DNA of 37,286 bases from Akkermansiaceae bacterium UBA2367 (GTDB lineage: Bacteria; Verrucomicrobiota; Verrucomicrobiia; Verrucomicrobiales; DEV007), in contig DDTJ01000063.1 of the NCBI GenBank assembly GCA_002344525.1, positions 1 through 37,286 of the forward strand, read 5' to 3'. Below, one piece after another: positions 4,981 through 11,014 of this stretch (its first letter is position 1; each line of letters begins with the position of its first letter). Both the position numbers and the translations under genes were made by a program. The notes beneath the pieces were generated by a model. That model made no database searches, was not told the origin of the DNA, and worked only from the letters and a program-made list of their open reading frames with translations.

Positions 4981-5055
4981 TCCCGAGTCGCACAAGCAGC
5001 AGTGCGCCAGACTCTGAATCTGGAGGTCGCGGTGCAAGTCCGTGCTCGGGCGCCA
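4981..5055 (+). tRNA. tRNA-like, Gln (CTG)
   Basis: Acceptor TCCCGAG/CTCGGGC pairs except for an open U1-C72, consistent with the weak 1-72 pair of glutamine tRNAs; G73 and CCA (5053-5055) are encoded. D-arm GCAC/GTGC with loop AAGCAGCA; anticodon arm CCAGA/TCTGG with loop CTCTGAA (CTG at 5014-5016); T-loop TGCAAGT. Confidence 0.8.
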
Positions 5056-5084
5056 CTTTCCTTCGGGAAACGATCCGGCAGCGA

Positions 5085-5198
5085 GGCTGGAGCTACTTCG
5101 ACTGATAATCGAGTGGTCGCGGGTTCGAATCCCGCCGGAGACGCCTTCCTGTCTCCGTAGCTCAGCGGGTAGAGCGCTGCGTGCTCCAGCCGTTTTTT
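5085..5198 (+). ncRNA. Bacterial Y RNA built on a circularly permuted tRNA-Ile
   Basis: The terminal helix is 5085-5093 pairing with 5183-5191 (nine perfect pairs); then T5094 bulges and A5095-C5096 pair with G5181-T5182. Inside, in order: an anticodon-type arm TTCGA/TCGAG with loop CTGATAA (GAT), a T-arm GCGGG/CCCGC with canonical loop TTCGAAT (5124-5130), the acceptor strand CGGAGAC (5136-5142), an eight-base loop, the matching strand GTCTCCG (5151-5157), TA, and a D-arm GCTC/GAGC with loop AGCGGGTA. Six T residues (5193-5198) follow. Y RNAs bind Ro60 through a bulged end-to-end helix, and the tRNA-like module of bacterial Y RNAs has T-arm before D-arm. The Ro60 gene starts 288 bases after this RNA ends. 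Confidence 0.8.
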
Positions 5199-5262
5199 CT
5201 CCGGATCGCCTTTCCATGCACTCCCTCATTTCCAAACCTTTTTTGCGGCAGTGAGAACGCGG

Positions 5263-5336
5263 GTTCCTTCGTAGCTCATTGGTAGAGCAGGTGACTCAAG
5301 ATCACTTGGTAGCCGGTTCAAATCCGGTCGGCAACA
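5263..5336 (+). tRNA. tRNA-like, Leu (CAA), canonical loops, poor acceptor stem
   Basis: D-arm GCTC/GAGC with loop ATTGGTA, anticodon arm GGTGA/TCACT with loop CTCAAGA (CAA at 5297-5299), T-stem GCCGG/CCGGT with loop TTCAAAT. These arms are canonical, yet the acceptor pairs at only about five of seven positions even with the best register, and the variable loop is short for leucine. No CCA. The 5' boundary is uncertain by two bases. Confidence 0.65.
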
Positions 5337-5485
5337 AGCCAAAAACCCAGTTCGTTTTCTCCGCAATCCCCCTTTTCCGGAGCAGTAAGGCGCAGGGCTC
5401 CTTCGCCAACACGATAAAGCCAATCCCCGCCCGGTTTTCTCTCCGGAAAACCCTTTCCCATCCACCAACCCACCCTGACAAAACC

Positions 5486-7018
5486 ATGAAGTTCAACCAA
5501 CTCCTCAAGCGCCAAGCCCGCGCTCCCGACACGCACAACCTCGCCGGCGGCGAGGCCCACGCGATGTCCGCCGAGCTTGAGCTAGCCATGCTGCTCCTCA
5601 CCTCCTTCCTGGAGGACCAGTTCTACCGCAAGGCCGACGCGACCGCAGCCCGCCTCCGCGAACTCGTCGCCGCCGTGCCGGACAAGGCCTTCGTGGCCAA
5701 GGCCGCGCTGTATGCCCGCCGCGAGGCGGGGATGCGCTCGGCGACCCACCTCGTCGCGACCGAACTGGCCCGCCGCGTCAAAGGCGCCGAATGGACGAAG
5801 CGTTTCTTCGAGCGCATCGTTCTGCGCGTCGACGACGCCACCGAGATCCTCGCCTGCCATCTCGCCCTCCACGGCAAGCCTCTGCCCAACGCCCTGAAAA
5901 AGGGCCTCGGCGCGGCCCTCGCCCGCTGCGACGCCCACCAACTCGCGAAGTATCGCGGGGGCGGCGGCGCGGTGAAGCTGGTGGACGCGGTCAACCTGCT
6001 TCACCCTCCCCATAGCGAAGCCCTCGCCGCCCTCGTGCGCGGCGGTCTCGCCCCGGCGGAGACCTGGGAGACGCGGCTCACCCGGGCCGGACAGGAGGCC
6101 ACCGACGAGGTGGACAAGGCGGCCCGCAAGGCCGAAGCCTGGACCTCCCTCGTGCGCACCCGCAAGATCGGCTACTTCGCCCTGCTGCGGAACCTGCGCA
6201 ACCTCCTCGGGCAGGCTCCCGAGCTCATCGACGCCGCCGTGGCCATCCTCACGGACCAGACGGCGATCCGCCGTTCCCTCGTGATGCCCTTCCGCTTCCG
6301 CACCGCGCTCGACGCGATCGAAGGCGTGAAGGCACCCGACAAATGGAGCGATTCGGGCTTCATCGGTGGGCTGAGCCCCGCGCTCGACGCCCTCTATCCG
6401 GAGACGGAAGGGGCCTCCCACGGCGACTTCCAGAGCTCGCGCCAGAAGCTCATCGAGGCGCTCAACGTCGCGGCGGACCTCTCGCTGGCCAACGTGCCGC
6501 GCTTCGAGGGTCGCACCCTCGTGGCGGTGGACACCTCCGGCTCCATGGCGGGCCACCCCCTCAAGATCGCCTCGCTCTTCGCGGCGGTGATCTACAAGGC
6601 GAACCGCGCCGACCTCATGCTCTTCAGCAACGACGCGCGTCCCGTGGTCTACAACCGCGCCGACGCGACGCTCATTATCGCCCAGCGCATCGAGGAGCAG
6701 GCAACGCTCGGTGGCACCAACTTCCACTCGATCTTCGACAAGGCGGCGGATGCCTACGACCGTATCGTCATCCTATCCGACATGCAGGCCTGGGTCGGCT
6801 ACCACACGCCGGCCGAAGCCCTCGACCGCTACGTGGCGCGGGTGCGGAAACGTCCCCGCATCTTCAGCTTCGACCTCGCCGGCTACGGAACCCTCCAGTT
6901 CCCGCAGGCGGGAGTCTATGCGCTCGCCGGATTCAGCGATAAAACTATGGAGACCCTGAGTCTCCTCGAACAGGACAAAACCGCGCTCCTCCGCGAAATC
7001 CAGCGGGTCGAGCTGTGA
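5486..7018 (+). CDS. rsr: Ro60/Rsr ortholog (TROVE and vWA domains)
   Basis: Ro60 is a ring-shaped RNA-binding protein that holds Y RNAs on its outer surface and the single-stranded ends of misfolded RNAs in its central hole; bacterial Rsr works with exoribonucleases in rRNA maturation and RNA decay. The 510-residue product has the N-terminal helical-repeat TROVE region (about 10-330) and a C-terminal vWA fold with a complete MIDAS metal site: DTSGSM at 349-354, Thr411 in LGGTNF and Asp432 in LSDMQ. Length is near that of animal Ro60. I take the ATG at 5486 because the open frame upstream runs back through the last tRNA-like unit. It follows the Y RNA on the same strand and heads the protein-coding part of the locus. 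Confidence 0.92.
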   Translation: MKFNQLLKRQARAPDTHNLAGGEAHAMSAELELAMLLLTSFLEDQFYRKADATAARLRELVAAVPDKAFVAKAALYARREAGMRSATHLVATELARRVKGAEWTKRFFERIVLRVDDATEILACHLALHGKPLPNALKKGLGAALARCDAHQLAKYRGGGGAVKLVDAVNLLHPPHSEALAALVRGGLAPAETWETRLTRAGQEATDEVDKAARKAEAWTSLVRTRKIGYFALLRNLRNLLGQAPELIDAAVAILTDQTAIRRSLVMPFRFRTALDAIEGVKAPDKWSDSGFIGGLSPALDALYPETEGASHGDFQSSRQKLIEALNVAADLSLANVPRFEGRTLVAVDTSGSMAGHPLKIASLFAAVIYKANRADLMLFSNDARPVVYNRADATLIIAQRIEEQATLGGTNFHSIFDKAADAYDRIVILSDMQAWVGYHTPAEALDRYVARVRKRPRIFSFDLAGYGTLQFPQAGVYALAGFSDKTMETLSLLEQDKTALLREIQRVEL

Positions 7019-7041
7019 ACGTTTTGGCTTGCCATTCATCA

Positions 7042-7144
7042 TACTCCTTACTCTTATCTCATACTCTTTACTCCTCCGTTTCGCGTAGTGCGTGCCCTTG
7101 GCGTGGGGGAGTAAGAGTAGGGAGTAGGGAGTAATGAGTAAGAG
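7042..7144. repeat. Palindromic repeat with ACTC/GAGT tandem words
   Basis: Left arm 7042-7074 is built from TACTC-type words, right arm 7108-7144 from GAGTA words, and the two are broadly complementary around a GC-rich middle. Same design as 4099-4210. It fills nearly all of the Ro60-HNH spacer, so the transcript, if continuous, would carry a long imperfect hairpin. Confidence 0.6.
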
Positions 7145-7153
7145 ATTTTTCCC

Positions 7154-7738
7154 ATGAACACCCTCATCAACAACCCCATCGTCCTCGTCCTGAACCGGAA
7201 CTGGCAGGCGATCAACGTGCGCACCCCGGCGGAAGCCTTCTGCCAGATGGCCACCGACGTCGCCACCGCCCTCGACATCCGGGAGGACGAATCCATGATC
7301 CCCACCAAATGGGAGGATTGGAAACACCTCCCCGTCCGCGAGCGCGACTTCAGCGTCGGCACGGCCCACGGACCCGTCCGCGTGCCCACCGTCGTCGTCC
7401 TGTCGCGCTTCGCCAAGGTGCCGATGAAGCGGCCCAAGTTCAACGCCCGCAACCTCTGGGAGCGCGACGGCGGCCGATGTCAATACACTGGACGCCCCCT
7501 GCGCCCCGGCGAAGGCAACATCGACCACGTCGTGCCGCGTTCGCGCGGGGGTGAGACGAGCTGGGAGAACTGTGTCATCGCCGCCCGCGAGGTGAACTCG
7601 CGCAAAGCCAACCGCACTCCCGAGGAGGCCGGTCTGCGGCTCATCAGCCCTCCCGCCGCCCCTCGCGAGCTGCCCGCGACGCTGCTTCTGCGGAATGTCC
7701 ACGGCATCCCCGACTGGGAGCCCTTCCTGCGTTCCTGA
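7154..7738 (+). CDS. HNH endonuclease
   Basis: A 194-residue protein with an N-terminal VLVLNRNWQAINV segment typical of a widespread group of stand-alone bacterial HNH proteins, followed by a C-terminal HNH core: CQYTGR, then Asp124-His125 in NIDHVVPRSRGG, Trp-Glu-Asn, and an N-x-x-K-x-N-x-T tail. It lacks the usual pair of CxxC zinc knuckles (only one Cys is in the core). HNH enzymes cut DNA or RNA with a single metal ion; the substrate cannot be told from sequence. Its position in a Ro60 locus, on the same strand, makes an RNA or tRNA substrate worth considering (inference). It is separated from rsr by a 135-base spacer holding a palindromic repeat. Confidence 0.85.
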   Translation: MNTLINNPIVLVLNRNWQAINVRTPAEAFCQMATDVATALDIREDESMIPTKWEDWKHLPVRERDFSVGTAHGPVRVPTVVVLSRFAKVPMKRPKFNARNLWERDGGRCQYTGRPLRPGEGNIDHVVPRSRGGETSWENCVIAAREVNSRKANRTPEEAGLRLISPPAAPRELPATLLLRNVHGIPDWEPFLRS

Positions 7739-7793
7739 CAAAACCATTTTCCCCGCCGCGCGGCCTCGAAGGTTTCCCGGAGAGGTCCCGCTC

Positions 7794-7853
7794 CATCGGC
7801 GCAGGAAACACCGGACAGCAAATCCGGACCGGGTTCGACTCCCGACCGACTGT
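7794..7853 (+). pseudogene. Degenerate tRNA-like unit (GCA loop) between HNH and slipin genes
   Basis: A perfect anticodon-type arm CCGGA/TCCGG with loop CAGCAAA (7811-7827) and a T-arm with canonical loop TTCGACT (7834-7840) are followed by CCGACTG, which pairs imperfectly with CATCGG at 7794-7799. There is no room for a full D-arm, and position 33 would be A. It reads as a decayed or minimal tRNA-like element, perhaps Cys type, related to the array upstream. Confidence 0.45.
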
Positions 7854-7994
7854 GGATTGGTCTCCTAAACCACCTCCCTCCCCGCCGCCCGCCCGGTCGA
7901 TCCATCGGCCAAGCAAACCGCGAAGGGGCCTTGCGAAGAGGCTCCTGCCGCCAATTCCCGCCTCGGAGCGGTGGCGGCTGGGACGGGAGGACAG

Positions 7995-8152
7995 GTAGCA
8001 TGGGCATCCTGCCCATGCATCCCGCTTGGACGCCGGAGTCCCTCGCCTGACCGCTCGCTCTTGCGGCTCGTGCCTTCGTCCTGTCGGCGGAAGTTGTCCT
8101 CGTTCCCCCACGTCTTCTCCGTCGAAGGCATGGGCAAGAATGCCCATGCTAC
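7995..8152. repeat. GTAGCATGGGCA palindromic repeat element
   Basis: GTAGCATGGGCA (7995-8006) is exactly inverted as TGCCCATGCTAC (8141-8152), and each end also forms its own small hairpin (TGGGCA with TGCCCA). About 110 bases of GC-rich, noncoding sequence lie between. Short GCATGGGCA palindromes are common intergenic repeats in Verrucomicrobia (from memory). With the tRNA-like fragment it accounts for the 520-base gap between the HNH and slipin genes. Confidence 0.65.
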
Positions 8153-8260
8153 GTCCCGCTCGATCACAGGGTCAAGCCGTCCACCCAACCCTGTCCACCC
8201 CCAACGAAAAGAACGAACACCCTTACCCGCCCATTTTCACTCTAACAAACCCACCTATCC

Positions 8261-9031
8261 ATGAACGACACACCCTTGCTCATCCTCATCGCCGCCTTCG
8301 GCTTCGTCGCCGTTCTCCTCACGGCGAAATGGCTCGTCGCGCGCGTCCGCACGACCACGATCTGGCAGCACCAGACCGGACTCCACTTCAAACATGGCCG
8401 CTTCGTGCGCGAGCTCGGATCGGGCCGCCATTTTCTCTTCGGCAGCGGCCACGAGGTAGTGACCCTCGACCTGCGCCTCACCGAGGCGGTAGTGCCGAGC
8501 CAGGAGCTGCTCACCGCCGACGGCGCTTCGCTGCGTCTCACGGCCGTGGCCCAGTGGCGCATCGTCGACCCGCACCGCTTTCTCGCCGCGTCCGACAATC
8601 CACGTCAGGCCCTGCACACCCGCATCCAGCTCGCCCTGCGCGAACTGCTCGGCGGACAGGCCTTCGACGCGGTGCTGGAGGGCAAGACCGGCTTCGGCCC
8701 GGCCCTGCTCGAACGCGTCCGCGAAAGCGCCGCGACCGATCTCGGCATCGAAGTCGTCTCGCTCGAAATCCGCGACCTCCTGCTCGGACCCGAGCTGAAA
8801 AAAGCCCAAGCCGAGATCCTCACGGCCCGCAAGGAGTCGCTCGCGAAACTCGAAAAGGCTCGCGGCGAAGCGGCGGCCCTGCGCACCCTCGCGAACGGCG
8901 CGCGCGTCCTCGAAAGCCATCCGGACCTCGTCCGCCTGCGCTTCCTCGAGCTCGTCAAAGACGCCGGACGCGGCCACCAGTTCGTCATCGGCCTCTCGCC
9001 GGATCTGGTCGGGCTGACGAAAAAGGACTGA
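8261..9031 (+). CDS. Slipin-type SPFH (band 7) membrane protein
   Basis: A 256-residue protein with one N-terminal membrane segment (about residues 5-25), then an SPFH/PHB domain: the strand TTTIWQHQTGLHFKHGRF, DLRLTEAVVPSQELLTADG, a WRIVDP segment and a RELLGGQAFDAVL stretch, followed by an alpha-helical E/A/K-rich region (about 185-220) where slipins oligomerise. SPFH proteins scaffold membrane complexes and often partner with proteases; no NfeD-type partner gene lies next door. Slipin genes recur in bacterial Ro60/RtcB neighbourhoods as I recall, which fits this position, but the mechanistic link is unknown. Confidence 0.85.
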   Translation: MNDTPLLILIAAFGFVAVLLTAKWLVARVRTTTIWQHQTGLHFKHGRFVRELGSGRHFLFGSGHEVVTLDLRLTEAVVPSQELLTADGASLRLTAVAQWRIVDPHRFLAASDNPRQALHTRIQLALRELLGGQAFDAVLEGKTGFGPALLERVRESAATDLGIEVVSLEIRDLLLGPELKKAQAEILTARKESLAKLEKARGEAAALRTLANGARVLESHPDLVRLRFLELVKDAGRGHQFVIGLSPDLVGLTKKD

Positions 9032-9041
9032 CACGAGCCGA

Positions 9042-9082
9042 GGGGACCGTTTCCCGCAGCCTCGCTGAAGGGAACGGTCCCC
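9042..9082. repeat. Intergenic hairpin (GGGGACCGTT / AACGGTCCCC)
   Basis: 9042-9051 is the perfect inverse of 9073-9082, with CCC/GGG continuing the helix inwards after one unpaired T. No T-run follows. It lies between the slipin and first nucleotidyltransferase genes and looks like another short palindromic repeat rather than a terminator. Confidence 0.5.
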
Positions 9083-9164
9083 GCACCGGGCATCGCGCCG
9101 TCCCTACCGGTTTCCGCCCTTGCCTTGCGTCGCCCCGCATCCATCGTGCCCCAAACATCCCCCC

Positions 9165-9938
9165 ATGAGCCGCATAGAAGACAAGATCCGGGCCAAACTC
9201 TCCGCTCTGGAATCGGAAGCGGGATTCCGCATCCTCTTCGCTTGCGAATCCGGCAGCCGGGCCTGGGGTTTCGCCTCGGCGGACAGCGACTACGATGTGC
9301 GCTTCGTCTTCGCTTGGACGCCGGACCGATACCTCGCTGTGTCGCCCTATGCGGAAACCATCGACAAGGGAATCGACGAGGACGCCATCGACCTCTCGGG
9401 ATGGGAACTGCGCAAGGCCCTCGGCCTCTTCCGAAAATCCAACGGTGCCCTTTGCGAATGGCTGCGCTCCCCCATCATCTACCGGGAGGAGGCTCCCCTG
9501 ATGGACGAATGGCGCCGGCTTCTCGACGAGGAGTTCGCGCCGAAGGCGAACGCGATCCACTACCTCGGCCTCTGCCGCAAGATGTGGTTCCGCATCCGCG
9601 AAGAGGAGACCGTCACCGCGAAGCGCTACCTCTACGCCTTGCGCGCCCTGCTCTCGGCCCGCTTCGTGATCGAGCGCGGACGCCCCGCGCCGGTCCCTTT
9701 CGAGGAGTTGCGTGCATCGCTGGAGACGCCCGCCGACGTCGCCGTGGCGGTCGCGCGGATGATCGCGGAGAAATCCGGTGGCGCCGAAGCCGACGGCATC
9801 GTCCGCAAAACCGTCGTCGAGACCTATCTCGAATCGGAACTGGAACGCCTCAACGAACTCGCCGACACGCTGCCTGACCGGCTCGCGGACGGCGACCGAC
9901 TCGACGCCTTTTTCCGGTCCGCCATAGGAGCGACATGA
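9165..9938 (+). CDS. Polymerase-beta-type nucleotidyltransferase (COG3541-like), first of a pair
   Basis: A 257-residue protein with the nucleotidyltransferase signature Gly-Ser followed after nine residues by D-x-D (ESGSRAWGFASADSDYDVR, near residues 23-41), the metal-binding site of the polymerase beta superfamily. Its first half resembles COG3541/YcgL-like predicted nucleotidyltransferases; the C-terminal half is helical. Such enzymes transfer NMP to RNA, protein or small-molecule acceptors; the acceptor is not predictable here. I use the ATG at 9165, which gives the start MSRIEDKIR. Its stop overlaps the start of the next gene by four bases (ATGA), implying coupled translation. Context suggests RNA end processing, for example 3'-end addition to array tRNAs that lack CCA (inference). 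Confidence 0.85.
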   Translation: MSRIEDKIRAKLSALESEAGFRILFACESGSRAWGFASADSDYDVRFVFAWTPDRYLAVSPYAETIDKGIDEDAIDLSGWELRKALGLFRKSNGALCEWLRSPIIYREEAPLMDEWRRLLDEEFAPKANAIHYLGLCRKMWFRIREEETVTAKRYLYALRALLSARFVIERGRPAPVPFEELRASLETPADVAVAVARMIAEKSGGAEADGIVRKTVVETYLESELERLNELADTLPDRLADGDRLDAFFRSAIGAT

Positions 9939-11014
9939 ACGCGAAGATCGACCTGGAATCGGCGAGATCCCCCGCCCACCTCCTCTTCGAATGCGTGACG
10001 GGGAGCCGCGCCTACGGCACGGAGACGCCCGATTCGGACACCGATCTGCGCGGCGTCTTCGTCGCCCCTCGCGCCGCCTTCTTCGGATTCGGGGTTCCAG
10101 ATCAGGTCAGCGACGCGAAGAACGACGAGACCTACTACGAAATCTCCCGCTTCATCGGCCTGCTCGCGGCGAACAACCCGAGCCTGCTAGAAATGCTCTT
10201 CGCTCCCGCCGACTGCGTCCGCCACCGCCATCCGCTGATGGACCTCATCCGCCCCGAAGAGGTGCTCTCGAAACGGTGCCGCGACACCTTCGCCGGATAC
10301 GCGGCGACCCAGGTGCGCCGCGCTCGCGGTTTGAACAAGAAGATCGTGAATCCCCTCGACGGCCCCCGGCGCGGCGTCCTCGACTTCTGCCACGTCGTCT
10401 CCGGCCAGGGATCGACGCCGCTGCGGGACTGGCTGGACTCGCGGGGAATGGCGCAGGAGCAATGCGGCCTCGTCAAAATCCCCCACATGCGGGACGTCTT
10501 CGGCATCTACCACGATCCGGACGGGTCGAAAGGCTACCGGGGCATCCTGCGCCGCGAGGATTCGACGGAGCTGAACCTCAGCAGCATCCCCAAGGGCGAG
10601 GTGCCGATCGGATGGATGAATTTCAACAAGGATGGCTTCAAGAAACACTGTCGCGAATACCGCGAATACCACGACTGGCTGGCCGAGCGGAACGAGTCTC
10701 GCTACCTCGCCAACGTCGCCCACGGGAGGAACTACGATTCGAAGAACCTCATGCACACCTTCCGGCTCCTCGACATGGCCGAGGAGATCGCCGTCGAGGG
10801 CATCCTCCGGGTGCGGCGTCCGAACCGCGAGTTCCTGATGCGCATCCGTCGCGGAGAATTCGACTACGAGGAGCTCATGCGGATGGCCGAGGAGAGGATC
10901 GCCCGCATCGACGCCGCTTTCGCCGCCTCCTCCCTCCGCGACGAACCCGACCACGAGGCCCTCGAAGCGGCCTTGATCTCCATCCGCGAGGCCCGCTACC
11001 TTGGAGACCCATGA
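9935..11014 (+). CDS. Polymerase-beta-type nucleotidyltransferase (COG3541-like), second of a pair
   Basis: A 359-residue paralog-like protein of the same superfamily, with GSRAYGTETPDSDTDLRG near residues 23-40 carrying the Gly-Ser and D-x-D metal site. It is longer than its neighbour, with a conserved HGRNYDSKNLMH stretch about residue 265 that is typical of COG3541 members. It overlaps the preceding gene by four bases and is itself overlapped by four bases by the metallophosphoesterase, so the three form a tight cistron cluster. Two linked members might act on different ends or different substrates; nothing in the sequence decides this. Confidence 0.85.
   Translation: MNAKIDLESARSPAHLLFECVTGSRAYGTETPDSDTDLRGVFVAPRAAFFGFGVPDQVSDAKNDETYYEISRFIGLLAANNPSLLEMLFAPADCVRHRHPLMDLIRPEEVLSKRCRDTFAGYAATQVRRARGLNKKIVNPLDGPRRGVLDFCHVVSGQGSTPLRDWLDSRGMAQEQCGLVKIPHMRDVFGIYHDPDGSKGYRGILRREDSTELNLSSIPKGEVPIGWMNFNKDGFKKHCREYREYHDWLAERNESRYLANVAHGRNYDSKNLMHTFRLLDMAEEIAVEGILRVRRPNREFLMRIRRGEFDYEELMRMAEERIARIDAAFAASSLRDEPDHEALEAALISIREARYLGDP

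Larger units (their letters stand above)
2989..5336 (+). other. Array of 23 tRNA-like units covering all 20 amino acids, plus a Y RNA
   Basis: Units follow each other head to tail on the plus strand with short linkers, many containing TTTCC or TTTTCC. Anticodons in order: Trp CCA, Ala TGC, Pro TGG, Met CAT, Tyr GTA, Asn GTT, Ile GAT, Phe GAA, Arg GCG, Asp GTC, Lys TTT, His GTG, Cys GCA, Gly TCC, Val TAC, Gly GCC, Arg TCG, Leu CAG, Thr CGT, Ser GCT, Glu TTC, Gln CTG, Leu CAA. T-loops fall into classes: A54-G-C-R-T58 (nine units), T54-G-C-R-A58 (nine), GGCRGCA (two), CGCGACT (one) and canonical TTCRANT (Arg TCG and Leu CAA only). Stems are well paired throughout, which argues for selection rather than decay. 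tRNA arrays of this kind are known from scattered bacteria and phages; this composition next to Ro60 is the notable point. Confidence 0.85.

Noticed and set aside
5085..5198. Two independent broken copies of tRNA-Ile
   Set aside because: The halves are exactly complementary in the acceptor stem and the outer flanks form a nine-pair helix, which random decay would not produce. It remains the main alternative to the Y RNA call.
2742..5254. Many 60-270-residue frames on both strands within the tRNA-like array
   Set aside because: They overlap folded tRNA units, have arginine/proline-rich compositions and no family features. They are products of high GC content.
2989..5336. CRISPR array
   Set aside because: Spacing is regular, but units are not identical repeats; they are divergent tRNA folds with different anticodons.
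5279..5485. N-terminal extension of the Ro60 reading frame
   Set aside because: The extra 69 codons run back through the Leu (CAA) unit and a noncoding spacer; the product from 5486 aligns with the expected Ro60 start.
8026..9168. 380-residue plus-strand frame
   Set aside because: Arginine/proline-rich shadow of the slipin gene and its upstream repeat; no domain.
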